From the NCBI RefSeq assembly GCF_003387355.1, contig NZ_QUNH01000003.1:186001-250000 (forward strand): DNA of 64,000 nucleotides, written 5' to 3'. Each line of letters begins with the position of its first letter. Positions within the stretch are counted from its first letter, which is position 1. Source of the stretch: Winogradskyella sediminis. GTDB taxonomy: Bacteria; Bacteroidota; Bacteroidia; Flavobacteriales; Flavobacteriaceae. This document shows, in pieces, positions 35,323-44,671 of the stretch. The notes below the pieces were generated by a model. The model ran no database searches, had not been told where the DNA came from, and saw only the letters and a list, made by a program, of their open reading frames with translations. The position numbers and the translations under genes are program-made.

Positions 35323-35962
35323 TACACATACGGTAGTTGTCTTTGACTTAGATGATACTTTATATAACGAATTAGATTTTTTAAAATCCGCATACAGATC
35401 AATAGCTAAGTTTTTAGACTTAGACAACTGGAAACCATTGTATTCAAAGATGTTTTCGTTGTATCGCTGTAAAATAAATGTGTTTAAAACTCTTGCAGAA
35501 TCGCATAATATTGAGTTAAGCGTATTAGTGGACTTGTATAGAAATCATCAGCCAGAAATTGAGTTGTTTGAAGGAGTTCTTGATATTTTTGAAGCAATAA
35601 AGTCTAAAGGTGGTAACATAGCGATAATTACCGATGGTAGATCAAAAACGCAAAGGGCTAAATTAAAGAGTTTAGGTATTTTAAATGATTTAGATTTCAT
35701 TGTTATTTCTGAAGAAATTGGTACAGAAAAACCCGATTTAGCTAATTTTAAGGCTATTGAACAAGCATTTTCAGGAGTGCAATATTACTACATCGCAGAT
35801 AATCTAAAGAAGGATTTTGTTGCTCCTAACACTTTAGGATGGAAAAGCGTAGCACTCATTGATAATGGCAAAAATATCCATTTTGAATCTCATAAATTTT
35901 CGAATGTAGAATGTGCACCGAACGATTATATTCTAGATTTTAAAGATATTAAGATTCTGTAG
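35306..35962 (+). CDS. HAD family hydrolase paired with the ATP-grasp protein
   Basis: Haloacid-dehalogenase-fold phosphatase of 218 residues. Motif I VVFDLDDTLYNE (nucleophile Asp14), motif II threonine in AIITDGRSKTQ, motif III lysine in TEKPDLANFKAIE and motif IV YIADNLKKDF are all present; the cap is a small helical C1-type. It starts 17 bases inside the ATP-grasp gene and is therefore translationally coupled to it. The substrate may be a phosphorylated precursor or product of the ATP-grasp reaction. The last 14 bases overlap the end of the convergent sugar-transferase gene. Confidence 0.88.
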   Translation: MDIKVDTHTVVVFDLDDTLYNELDFLKSAYRSIAKFLDLDNWKPLYSKMFSLYRCKINVFKTLAESHNIELSVLVDLYRNHQPEIELFEGVLDIFEAIKSKGGNIAIITDGRSKTQRAKLKSLGILNDLDFIVISEEIGTEKPDLANFKAIEQAFSGVQYYYIADNLKKDFVAPNTLGWKSVALIDNGKNIHFESHKFSNVECAPNDYILDFKDIKIL

Positions 35963-36566
35963 AGCCTTTAAATTCAGGCATATCTATATTATCTGAATTG
36001 TTTATATCCTTTCTATTAATCACCTTGTCAATAGTTTTCAGTATAATTTTTAAATCTAAGGCAAACGACTGATGATCTACATAGTAGACATCATATTCAA
36101 ATTTTTGTTCCCAACTTATGGCATTTCTTCCATTGACTTGAGCCCAACCCGTGATTCCTGGTAGTACCTCATGTCTTCTATTTTGAGTTTTACTATACCG
36201 TTCTAAATATTCTGGTAATAAGGGTCTTGGGCCAATTAAACTCATGTCTCCTTTTATGATATTGATAAGTTGAGGCAATTCATCTAGCGATAATTTTCTG
36301 CAAATACTTCCAACCTTAGTAACGCGTTCCATGGCAGGTAAGAGGTTGCCTTCGTTGTCGGTTTTATCGGTCATAGTTTTAAACTTAATAATTGTAAAGA
36401 GCTTTCCGTTTTTTCCAGCACGTAGTTGGTAGAAAAAAGGTTTTCCATTATTTAGTATTAAAAGACTTATAACAAGAAATATAAACAAAGGAGAAATCAT
36501 TAAAAGTCCGATGAATGCCGCTAAAAAATCGAAAATACGTTTGATGAGTGTCTTATAAATATTCAT
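35949..36566 (-). CDS. PglC/WcaJ-type polyprenyl-phosphate sugar-1-phosphate transferase
   Basis: Priming enzyme that starts repeat-unit assembly on undecaprenyl phosphate. Minimal PglC-like form of 205 residues: one re-entrant N-terminal hydrophobic segment (about 10-35, with FDFLAAFIGLLMISPLFIFL), then FYQLRAGKNGKLFTIIKFKT, the catalytic Asp-Glu pair in LSLDELPQLINIIKGDMSLI and GPRPL, and PGITGWAQVNGRN. The PglC form prefers diacetylbacillosamine-like sugars, which agrees with the PglF- and PglE-like genes nearby. It is the last gene of the long -strand operon that begins at 48523. Confidence 0.94.
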   Translation of the reverse strand: MNIYKTLIKRIFDFLAAFIGLLMISPLFIFLVISLLILNNGKPFFYQLRAGKNGKLFTIIKFKTMTDKTDNEGNLLPAMERVTKVGSICRKLSLDELPQLINIIKGDMSLIGPRPLLPEYLERYSKTQNRRHEVLPGITGWAQVNGRNAISWEQKFEYDVYYVDHQSFALDLKIILKTIDKVINRKDINNSDNIDMPEFKGSTES

Positions 36567-36572
36567 AATGTG

Positions 36573-37709
36573 TTATGATTTAAAAGCTGCTTTTATCAAT
36601 TGTAACAAATCGTTGTTTATTATGGTAACGTCAAATCGTTCCTCGGCATACGTTCTGCTATTCCTACCCATTTCCTTGATTTTTTCTGGATGTGTAATAA
36701 AAAATTCCATCGGTTTAATTAAGGCTTCTAAATTTTGAGGCTGAATTAAAAATCCGTTAACTCCTTCTTTTACAGATTCTCTACAGCCTACTGAGTCCGT
36801 TGTGATAATAGGGTTTCCACAAGCACACGCTTCTAAGGTCGTTCTTGGTAAACCTTCTCTATAGTAGCTTGGTAATACAAAAATATCATTATTATGAAGG
36901 TGTTCAGAGATATTGCTTTGTTCACCATGAAATACGATAATACCATCTTTGTGCAGTGTATTTAGTTCGTCTACGCTAATTGCGGAAGGAGACGTTTCGG
37001 GTGAACCAATTAAATGAAATTCTGTTTTAGGATATTTAGCTTTTAATATTTTAGCTGCATCCATGTAAAATGCTATACCTTTTTCTTTTATTAGCCTTGC
37101 GACTAATAGAAAGCTAACATGCTCTGACGGTTGTTTTTCCTTAAAACTAAATCGATTAAGATTAACGCCAGAGCCACTTACAAACGCCACTTTTTGATTC
37201 TTAGATATAATTTTTCTATCTAAAAATAATTGGTAGTCATCTTTGTTTTGGAAGACAATAACTTTATTTTTTCGAATAGAAAGCTTGTATAAGGTTTCAT
37301 TGAATCGTTGTAATAATCGAGCTTTCGTAGATAAACCAGTAAAAGCGTATCCTAAACCTGTGATTAAAGAAATAACAGGGACATTACATTGATTAGCCGC
37401 AATTGAGCCATAAATAACGGGTTTCACGGTATAAGGAAATACCAGATCTATATGGTGCTTTTTAATAAGAGCTTTTAGTTCCTTTATAGATTGAAGATCT
37501 TTGATAGGGTTAAGGCCTGTTCTATTTAAATTGAATTCGACAGGAATTGCACCTAATTCTTTTAGTTTAGTTTGTATATCAACTGGATGCTCTGGTGCAG
37601 CTGCAAAAACTTGAAACCCTTGGTCTACCATACTTTTAATAAAGTCTCCTCTAAAATTTATTAAAGAACCCGATAGAGATGCTATAAGTAATATTCTTTT
37701 TTTATCCAT
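36573..37709 (-). CDS. Glycosyltransferase family 4 (PglA-like)
   Basis: GT-B enzyme of 378 residues. N-terminal glycosyltransferase-4 domain begins ILLIASLSGSLINFRGDFIK and contains FPYTVKPVIYGSIAA and SLITGLGYAFTG, typical of the PglA/WbpY-like group adding the second sugar to a lipid-linked primer. The GT1 domain has VARLIKEKGIAFYMDAAKIL and the donor-binding EX7E-type stretch SYYREGLPRTTLEACACGNP. Six bases upstream of the PglC-like gene; probably adds the second residue of the repeat unit. Confidence 0.92.
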   Translation of the reverse strand: MDKKRILLIASLSGSLINFRGDFIKSMVDQGFQVFAAAPEHPVDIQTKLKELGAIPVEFNLNRTGLNPIKDLQSIKELKALIKKHHIDLVFPYTVKPVIYGSIAANQCNVPVISLITGLGYAFTGLSTKARLLQRFNETLYKLSIRKNKVIVFQNKDDYQLFLDRKIISKNQKVAFVSGSGVNLNRFSFKEKQPSEHVSFLLVARLIKEKGIAFYMDAAKILKAKYPKTEFHLIGSPETSPSAISVDELNTLHKDGIIVFHGEQSNISEHLHNNDIFVLPSYYREGLPRTTLEACACGNPIITTDSVGCRESVKEGVNGFLIQPQNLEALIKPMEFFITHPEKIKEMGRNSRTYAEERFDVTIINNDLLQLIKAAFKS

Positions 37710-37715
37710 CTTTAA

Positions 37716-39620
37716 CTAGGCTTGTTTTAAGAAATTAAATTTGTACCATTTCTGGAAACAGTAATAAGACCAAACTCTAAACGTGCTATCTTTTTTGCTT
37801 TCTAAATGATCTGTAACTAATTTAGTGATCACGTCAGCATTAAATATACCTTGAGATTTTAATAACTGTGGTTCAATATAACTTTCTAATTCTTTTCTAA
37901 GGCTTTGTCTTAACCAATCTCCTGTAGGACTACCAAATCCACTTTTACCTTTTTCAAGAAAATCTTTTGGGAACTGATCTCTAAAAGCTTCTTTTAAAAT
38001 GTGTTTTTTATTCCAGCCTTTCATTAAATAGTGTTCTGGCAAGGTATTTGTAAATTCCCACAATTTTTTGTTTAAAAAAGGAGCTCTACATTCTAAAGAA
38101 GTTAACATGCTTGTTCTATCGACTTTAGCTAACATACCACCTTCTAAACTCAGTATTTTGTCAACAAGCCTAAAATCGGTTAAGGTTTCAATTTTTTGTT
38201 TTCCTAAGACTGCTTTGTATTCTTTAAAAATATTGGATTCAAAATAATCTGGAGACATAATTTCCTCTAATTGCTTACTTGTATTCGCTAAAGAAACTAT
38301 ATTCCAATAGAACTCGCCGTCATAGTCAATAGAGTTTAAGAGTTTATTAATTTGAAATTTTCTACCACGCGTATCATCCTTATTAATGAGGTATTTGTTA
38401 CTTAAACCTGCAATAGATTTATGAAGTCCTTTTGGAATAACACTAGTGTATTTTTTATTCATTTTACCAATGTAATACTTATTGTAGCCACCAAATACTT
38501 CATCACCACCATCACCAGTTAGGGCAACAGTAACATGTTCTCTTGTTTTTTCAGACAATAGGTGAGTAGGCAGAGCAGCGGTATCAGAGAAAGGTTCATC
38601 AAAATTTATTAAAATTTCATGAATGTTATTTTTAAGATCATTCTCATCGATTATAAATTCGTGATGATTACTTTTTAATTGTTTGGCTACTATTCTCGAT
38701 TTATCAGTCTCATCATAGGATGCTTTTTTAAATCCGATAGAAAACGTATCAATTTTTTTATCTGTGGTTTGCGCCAAACACAACGAAATAATAGAGGAAT
38801 CTACACCACCAGATAAAAATGTACCTAAACCAACATCTGCTATAGATCTGCTATCTACACTTTTATATACGAGGTCTTTAGTTTTGGCTTTAGCATCCTC
38901 GAAAGAAATGTTAGACGCTTTAGGTTTAGGTTCAGCGTTTATTTTATGAATTGTAGTATCATGCGACGTTAAATCATATGCGATATAATGATTAGCTTCA
39001 AGTTTAAAAATATTCTCGTAAATGGTGTGTGGTGCTGGGATATACGTTAGTCTAAAATAAAGATTCAAGCCTTTTTTTGAAATGTTAGGTCTGAAGTCTA
39101 ATGTATTAATTATAGATTTTAATTCTGACGCCCAAATAAATTCCTTGTCAGTATGCGTGTAATACAATGGTTTTTCTCCAAAGAAATCGCGTGCAATAAA
39201 TAGTTTGTTAAGATTTTTATCATAGATGCTAAAACCGTACATGCCATCTAGCCATTGAAAGGATTCTACTCCGTATTTTTCATAGGCTTTTAAGATGACT
39301 TCGGTATCACTAGATGTTTCAAAAGTAACGCCTTCGGATTCTAATTTCGATTTTAAGACTTTGTAATTATAGATTTCGCCATTGAATACAATAACAATTT
39401 GTTGATCATCTGAAAAGATAGGTTGTTGACCTGATGATAAATCAATAATAGACAACCTACGCATTGCCATACCAACTGTGAATTGGTCGTTTTCTTCAGA
39501 AAATACGCCGTCTTCATCCGGTCCTCTATGAATAATGAGGTCATTCATGGAGTTAAGGATGGAGGTGATATCGTCTTTTTTTCTGTTCGTTTTGGCAATT
39601 ATGCCGTTAATTCCACACAT
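37716..39620 (-). CDS. asnB: AsnB-like glutamine amidotransferase, copy 1
   Basis: Asparagine-synthetase-type enzyme of 634 residues. The N-terminal class II glutaminase has Cys2 exposed after Met removal (MCGINGI) with RRLSIIDLSSGQQP and FNGEIYN; the synthetase domain has the PP-loop LSGGVDSS and ALTGDGGDEVFGGYNKY. C-terminal segment is KGKSGFGSPTGDWLRQ, different from the other two copies in this window. In polysaccharide clusters such enzymes are known to turn uronic acids into uronamides (WbpS type). A housekeeping asparagine synthetase is possible, but the setting favours sugar amidation. Confidence 0.9.
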   Translation of the reverse strand: MCGINGIIAKTNRKKDDITSILNSMNDLIIHRGPDEDGVFSEENDQFTVGMAMRRLSIIDLSSGQQPIFSDDQQIVIVFNGEIYNYKVLKSKLESEGVTFETSSDTEVILKAYEKYGVESFQWLDGMYGFSIYDKNLNKLFIARDFFGEKPLYYTHTDKEFIWASELKSIINTLDFRPNISKKGLNLYFRLTYIPAPHTIYENIFKLEANHYIAYDLTSHDTTIHKINAEPKPKASNISFEDAKAKTKDLVYKSVDSRSIADVGLGTFLSGGVDSSIISLCLAQTTDKKIDTFSIGFKKASYDETDKSRIVAKQLKSNHHEFIIDENDLKNNIHEILINFDEPFSDTAALPTHLLSEKTREHVTVALTGDGGDEVFGGYNKYYIGKMNKKYTSVIPKGLHKSIAGLSNKYLINKDDTRGRKFQINKLLNSIDYDGEFYWNIVSLANTSKQLEEIMSPDYFESNIFKEYKAVLGKQKIETLTDFRLVDKILSLEGGMLAKVDRTSMLTSLECRAPFLNKKLWEFTNTLPEHYLMKGWNKKHILKEAFRDQFPKDFLEKGKSGFGSPTGDWLRQSLRKELESYIEPQLLKSQGIFNADVITKLVTDHLESKKDSTFRVWSYYCFQKWYKFNFLKQA

Positions 39621-39644
39621 ATTTAAAATGTTTATTTGGTATGC

Positions 39645-40790
39645 TTAGGTTGTGGTTTTGATTAAGTCTATGTATTCTTTTAAAATTTTATCTTTTTTGA
39701 AATCCTTAACTCGACTTATATTATTTTGTTTACAATGCAATGTATAATCTGGGTGATCTACAAAATATTTAATGCCCTTAGTCATTAATGCTATATTTTT
39801 AATTGGGACTAAAATGCCATAATCTGTAATCATTAAATCTTCTTTAAAAGTTTCTAATTTCATAATTTCACTAGGGCCAGATTGACAATTGGTTGTTAAA
39901 ATAGGTAGTTCGCATGCCATTGCTTCAAGTATAACATTAGGGAAACCTTCGTGGTTGGATCCAAATATAAATAAATTTGCGGCTTTTAGGTATTGATAAG
40001 GGTTTGGGTCAAAGCCCATTAGAATAATTTGGTTAGTAAGTTTTAGTTGCGCAATGAGTTGTTCTAACTCAAGTAGCATATCGCCAACTCCAAAAATGTA
40101 TAAACGTATTAAAGGATTTTGTAATTGATGTACTGCTTTAATTAATAATTCGTGATTTTTTCCTTTGTCTAATCGACCGACTGTAATCATATTAAATAAA
40201 GTAGTGTCAAAAAAAGATGTTTTTGTATTTATAGCCCTAATTTTTTCTAAATCTATAGGGTTATGAATGACTTTTAATTTTTCCTTAGGTACTTCGAAAT
40301 TGTCTAATAAATCTTTAGCATTTTCAAATGAATTTGAAATAACTAAATCAGATTTCTTATATAGAGATTTTATAAGGGTTTTATTAAAAGTAGATTGAAA
40401 GCCTTTGTAACTATATTGAAGGCTAGGAAAAGCCCTTTCGTTGGTGATAACTTTAAAATTATAGAATGATAATTTACGAGCCAGAATATTAATAAATGAA
40501 GGTCTTGTTAAGAAACTTAAACTATGTGTTAGTTTTAATTTTTTGACAAGTCTTGAGTATTTATACGCTAAAATAGGGATTTTTATGGCTTTCATAATGC
40601 CGTTTTCATTCCCTTGAGATTTTTCTATGAAATGAATTTTGAGGCCTACAGGTAGTTCAAATTCTATATTAGTATTCATTAATATCAATTCTACATCAAT
40701 ATTATTTTTAAAACAATATGAAGTTAAGTGAGATACTACACGTTCTGCACCACCTCCTGACAATGAGTATATAAGAATGCCTAATTTCAC
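39645..40790 (-). CDS. Glycosyltransferase family 4, first of an overlapping pair
   Basis: GT-B enzyme of 381 residues. Opens with ILIYSLSGGGAERVVSHL (the GGGAERV motif of polysaccharide GT4 enzymes) and ends the GT1 domain with FIFGSNHEGFPNVILEAMAC, the EX7E catalytic region. It starts with GTG, whose bases overlap the stop codon of the upstream glycosyltransferase gene (GTGA), implying coupled translation. 24 bases before the amidotransferase gene copy 1. Donor and acceptor unknown. Confidence 0.92.
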   Translation of the reverse strand: MKLGILIYSLSGGGAERVVSHLTSYCFKNNIDVELILMNTNIEFELPVGLKIHFIEKSQGNENGIMKAIKIPILAYKYSRLVKKLKLTHSLSFLTRPSFINILARKLSFYNFKVITNERAFPSLQYSYKGFQSTFNKTLIKSLYKKSDLVISNSFENAKDLLDNFEVPKEKLKVIHNPIDLEKIRAINTKTSFFDTTLFNMITVGRLDKGKNHELLIKAVHQLQNPLIRLYIFGVGDMLLELEQLIAQLKLTNQIILMGFDPNPYQYLKAANLFIFGSNHEGFPNVILEAMACELPILTTNCQSGPSEIMKLETFKEDLMITDYGILVPIKNIALMTKGIKYFVDHPDYTLHCKQNNISRVKDFKKDKILKEYIDLIKTTT

Positions 40791-41884
40791 CTTTTACTAA
40801 ATCTTTGGTCGTAAACGTTTGTAAATAAATCTTCGTATTTTGATAAAATAGTTTCACGACTATATCTATCACTTACTGTAGCACTAACAGCTTTTGCATT
40901 AAATATGAAATTAGAGTTGATATTTTCTAACTCTGAAACAAATTCACCGACATTAGATACTATTTTACCATTTACATCTGGATAAATTATTTCATTAATT
41001 CCGCCTGGTGCATCAATGGCTAGCACAGGTGTACCAACCATACAGCTTTCTATAATAGAGTTAGGAAATCCTTCTGTGTATGAGGCTTGTAAATATAAAT
41101 CACTTTCGGCTAAATATTTTTCAACTTCTTTAGTGAAAGGGATATGAGATATTTTCTCTTTTAAATTATAGAGGTGAATTAATTTAAAAATATCGTCATA
41201 AAGTACTCCTTTTCCAATTAGAGTGTAGTGGAAGTCAAAGTTGACTTGTGATAAAGCTTCTAGTATTCTGTGGTGGCCTTTTTCCAAGTCAAATCTGGCG
41301 ACAGTAATAAATCGTATAGGCTCATTCTTACTTTTTTGATTTTTAACTTTAAAATTATCTGTAATGGGATTGTTAATTACAACGAGCTTATTTTTTTTAA
41401 TATTAAAGTTTTTATGAAAGTCATCTAGCATATCTTGAGATTGACAAATCACTTTATTGAAAAAATTGAACCGCTTTTCTGAGATAAAATCAAAAGGAGA
41501 AGATTTACCTTGGTTTTCGTAGTTGGCTAAGACACTTAAAACATTAACCTCTCTTGCAATAAAAATGGTTTTGGGAAAGATTAAGGAAAAATAAGCTGTA
41601 ACCGTGTTTAAGTGACCAATGGCGCTAACTAAGATGTCTGGTTTGTGATTTTGAATGTATTTAAATAATGCTACAACACCTTTAGATACTCTTGGTTTTT
41701 CTAAAAATACAACATCAATGTTTTTAATATCATATGAGGCATCTTTTGAGTAACCCACAATAAGTAGTGTTGATTTAAATTTTCTAGAATCAATGTTTTG
41801 AGCGATATATGACATAACGCGCTCAGCACCACCAGGTAATAAATTGGGAAGAGCAAATGTGATATTTATCTTATCTGATTTCAT
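40787..41884 (-). CDS. Glycosyltransferase family 4, second of an overlapping pair
   Basis: GT-B enzyme of 365 residues. N-terminal FALPNLLPGGAERVMSYIAQ, mid segment VARFDLEKGHHRILEAL and the EX7E-type LQASYTEGFPNSIIESCMVG. It differs enough from its neighbour to be a separate transferase, not a recent duplicate. Its start overlaps the end of amidotransferase copy 2 by 14 bases and its stop overlaps the GTG start of the next gene, so three consecutive genes are tightly coupled. Confidence 0.92.
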   Translation of the reverse strand: MKSDKINITFALPNLLPGGAERVMSYIAQNIDSRKFKSTLLIVGYSKDASYDIKNIDVVFLEKPRVSKGVVALFKYIQNHKPDILVSAIGHLNTVTAYFSLIFPKTIFIAREVNVLSVLANYENQGKSSPFDFISEKRFNFFNKVICQSQDMLDDFHKNFNIKKNKLVVINNPITDNFKVKNQKSKNEPIRFITVARFDLEKGHHRILEALSQVNFDFHYTLIGKGVLYDDIFKLIHLYNLKEKISHIPFTKEVEKYLAESDLYLQASYTEGFPNSIIESCMVGTPVLAIDAPGGINEIIYPDVNGKIVSNVGEFVSELENINSNFIFNAKAVSATVSDRYSRETILSKYEDLFTNVYDQRFSKR

Positions 41885-43718
41885 AACCTTTGTTGTTTTT
41901 TAACCATTGCTTTAGCACTAATAATTTCCAAATTAAATCATAGTTATTAGCGCTTCCATTCATATGTTTGGTTATACGATTAGTAACGTCACTCACATTA
42001 ATGCCAGGTATTTCTTGTAGGCCTTCTTTACTAAGCTCAGTCAGTACGTAATCTTTTAAATCGGTTCTAAACCAATTTTCAAAAGGAATGGCAAAACCAG
42101 CCTTAGGTCGATCAAAATACTGTTTTGGTACAAATTGGTATAAAACATCTTTTAGAATTCTCTTTTGATTGTTTCGTTTAAATTTGAATTCTGTTGGTAA
42201 AGAACGTGCAAACTCTACAATTCTATAATCCATTAATGGTGCTCTGGCTTCTAGAGAATAAGCCATTGAAGCTCTGTCTACTTTTGTGTTTATGTCCCAA
42301 TTTAAATAAGTCTTTAGATCAAAATCAGATACTCTTTCTAATAAGTTTTTGTTTTTATTTATAAGATATTTGAGTTCATTTACTTCAATAAGACTTTTAT
42401 TGTCTTCGCGAGTAGAAAGGCTATAATCTGTCATTGAATCTATATATATGGATTCAATGGATCTAAAAGCCATGTATTCTGAAATTATTTTTAATCTATA
42501 ATGAGGAGCAAGTGCTGTTAACTTAGATAATATGAGTCTAACAGGATAGGGTATATGCATAAACATTGCCCCTTGATTAATCCAATTGTAACGATGATAA
42601 CCAGAAAAACTTTCGTCACCTGCATCTCCTGAAATTGCAACCGTAACCTGTTTTTTAGTGTGTTTAGCTAATAACATTGAAGGAATTGCGGAAGAATCAG
42701 CAAAAGGTTCATCATAATAATGATGGAAGTTATCAATTAAGTCTAGGCCTTCATTATAATTACATTCTATAATATTATGTTCTGTCTGTAAGTGGTTAGC
42801 AACTTTTGCAGCATATACACTTTCATCAAAACCTTTGTCATTAAACTTTACCGAGAATGTTTTTATTTTTCCTTCGTAGGTGTTTGCTGCCATAGCAGCA
42901 ACGATTGAAGAGTCTACGCCACCTGAAAGAAAGACTCCAACGGGTACGTCGGCAAACATCCTAATTTTAACCGCATTAGACAGTAGTTTTTTGAGTTCTG
43001 TTTGGGCCTCATTGTAACTTCCAGTAAACTTGTTTTTATTAGTAGTGTCAATGTCCCAATATCGCTTTGACTTAAAATCGCCTGTTTTTAAATCATATAT
43101 AAACGAATAGCCTGGTAATAGTTTATGTATTTTATTAAAAATAGATAAGGGGTCTGGTATAGTGCCCCAAGTTAAATAGGTGTGTATAGCATGTTCAGAA
43201 ATACTTAAATCGTTATTGTATAACTGAATTGATGATACTTGACTAGCAAATTCAAAATCTTTGCCATTATGGTAATAATAAAAAGGTTTTTGACCAAGTC
43301 TGTCTCGAGCACCAAAAAATTGATGTTTTATTTTGTCGTAAATCACAAAGGCAAACATGCCATTAAAATGATTAACACAGTCCTCTCCATATTCTAAATA
43401 TGCAGCACATATAACTTCGGTATCGCTTGTTGTTTTAAAAGTATATCCCTTTTTATGAAGACTCTCTTTAATGTCTTTAAAATTATAAATTTCACCATTA
43501 AAAACGATTTCAATATGTTCTAAGTATGAGAGTGGCTGATTAGATCTAGCGTCTAAATCTATAATAGATAGCCTGTTGTGTCCAAGGGCAATCGCGTAAT
43601 GATCTGATTTATAAAATTGACTTCCCATTTGGTCAGGACCTCTAAAAGCTGTGCGTTGTAGTTTATCTTTAACTTGAGATTCTGTATATAATATTGTACT
43701 TCCGTAAATTCCGCACAT
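41871..43718 (-). CDS. asnB: AsnB-like glutamine amidotransferase, copy 2
   Basis: 615-residue amidotransferase with Cys2 (MCGIYGS), HNRLSIIDLDARSNQP, FNGEIYNF and the PP-loop LSGGVDSS followed by AISGDAGDESFSGYHRYNW. The C-terminal block YFDRPKAGFAIPFENWFRTD resembles copy 3 at 58690 and not copy 1, pointing to two subtypes in the locus. In the setting of a uronic-acid pathway (UDP-glucose dehydrogenase and epimerase at the far end) it probably amidates a sugar carboxylate using glutamine. Lies between an SGNH-like gene (three bases) and a glycosyltransferase gene (14-base overlap). Confidence 0.92.
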   Translation of the reverse strand: MCGIYGSTILYTESQVKDKLQRTAFRGPDQMGSQFYKSDHYAIALGHNRLSIIDLDARSNQPLSYLEHIEIVFNGEIYNFKDIKESLHKKGYTFKTTSDTEVICAAYLEYGEDCVNHFNGMFAFVIYDKIKHQFFGARDRLGQKPFYYYHNGKDFEFASQVSSIQLYNNDLSISEHAIHTYLTWGTIPDPLSIFNKIHKLLPGYSFIYDLKTGDFKSKRYWDIDTTNKNKFTGSYNEAQTELKKLLSNAVKIRMFADVPVGVFLSGGVDSSIVAAMAANTYEGKIKTFSVKFNDKGFDESVYAAKVANHLQTEHNIIECNYNEGLDLIDNFHHYYDEPFADSSAIPSMLLAKHTKKQVTVAISGDAGDESFSGYHRYNWINQGAMFMHIPYPVRLILSKLTALAPHYRLKIISEYMAFRSIESIYIDSMTDYSLSTREDNKSLIEVNELKYLINKNKNLLERVSDFDLKTYLNWDINTKVDRASMAYSLEARAPLMDYRIVEFARSLPTEFKFKRNNQKRILKDVLYQFVPKQYFDRPKAGFAIPFENWFRTDLKDYVLTELSKEGLQEIPGINVSDVTNRITKHMNGSANNYDLIWKLLVLKQWLKNNKGYEIR

Positions 43719-43721
43719 AAT

Positions 43722-44669
43722 TTATTTCTTAATAATATTAAAGTTATTTAAAATCCCTTGATTATTACTGTTTAAGAGGTGATTGCTTATTTGTTCAGCA
43801 GCTCTTTTGTGTCCATAACAGGTCCAATGACTATCATAATCAAAAGTCCAAGAGTCATCATTACTAGAATCTAAAAGGATGGTGTTGAAACCTGCAGATT
43901 TACAAATCTCAATAAATGATTTTTTTGAGTTAGGATGAAATACTAATGTTTTGTTTATAGTGACGTAATTTTGTTTTACATAATCAATTAATTTAATGAC
44001 TTCTGTTGTAAATTCTGGTTCTTTTACCTTAGAATTATCGTTTAATGTTTCTGGTTGAAATAAACTTCCTAATGAAAATCTATTATAGAAATAATACATT
44101 AACTTCCATGTGTATAATATTTTTTTTAAACCTGGGGATTTCATTTCACCATATTTAATGGTATTTGTTTCTATATCTAATTGAGTGATATCGCTCATAG
44201 GTTTTATTTGTGTTATACTCTCATAGAAATCGTCATCATCTAGATAAATTAAAGAATGAATTGGGTTTAATGAATCCATTTGTTTTGTTATTTCCATCGC
44301 TTCAATAAAGGATACTCCCGAACGACTCGCTTCCATAAAATTATAATCATTCATGTTACTTTTTAAGTAAGCAGATTGATGACATTCGTTAGGGTTCATA
44401 AAATTTTCAATAAATGAATCGCCAATTACCATGATAAGATTTTTATTGCTCTCTGGTAATACGCCAGGCCATCCCAATTTGTTAATTAACCATTTGTGAT
44501 CACCTCCTTTCCAATAACCCTCTTGGTTAGGAATATATTTTTGAATGCCATGTTCGTCTATAGTTCTTTGCGGAATATCTGACATAGCATGTGTAACTCT
44601 TACCACGATTTCACCAATAATAATGGCAATAAGAAAGAACAGACTTATATTTATTAGTAATTTTCTCAT
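43722..44669 (-). CDS. Membrane-anchored SGNH/GDSL-like protein, partner of MBOAT 1
   Basis: Protein of 315 residues with one N-terminal helix (about 5-23) and an extracytoplasmic domain. Block I is VIGDSFIENFM with the likely nucleophile Ser85; block V is DYDSHWTCYGH with Asp279 and His281. This fits SGNH hydrolase relatives such as AlgX/AlgJ and PatB, which work with an MBOAT protein to O-acetylate exported polysaccharides. The MBOAT gene ends two bases upstream of its start. Role in polysaccharide O-acylation is a well-supported inference; a true catalytic triad would need structural modelling. Confidence 0.8.
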   Translation of the reverse strand: MRKLLINISLFFLIAIIIGEIVVRVTHAMSDIPQRTIDEHGIQKYIPNQEGYWKGGDHKWLINKLGWPGVLPESNKNLIMVIGDSFIENFMNPNECHQSAYLKSNMNDYNFMEASRSGVSFIEAMEITKQMDSLNPIHSLIYLDDDDFYESITQIKPMSDITQLDIETNTIKYGEMKSPGLKKILYTWKLMYYFYNRFSLGSLFQPETLNDNSKVKEPEFTTEVIKLIDYVKQNYVTINKTLVFHPNSKKSFIEICKSAGFNTILLDSSNDDSWTFDYDSHWTCYGHKRAAEQISNHLLNSNNQGILNNFNIIKK

Positions 44670-44671
44670 AG

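Noticed and set aside
40787..41884. The two adjacent GT4 genes (39645 and 40787) as a recent duplication
   Set aside because: They share only the family motifs; the rest of the sequences differ by eye, unlike the MBOAT pair.
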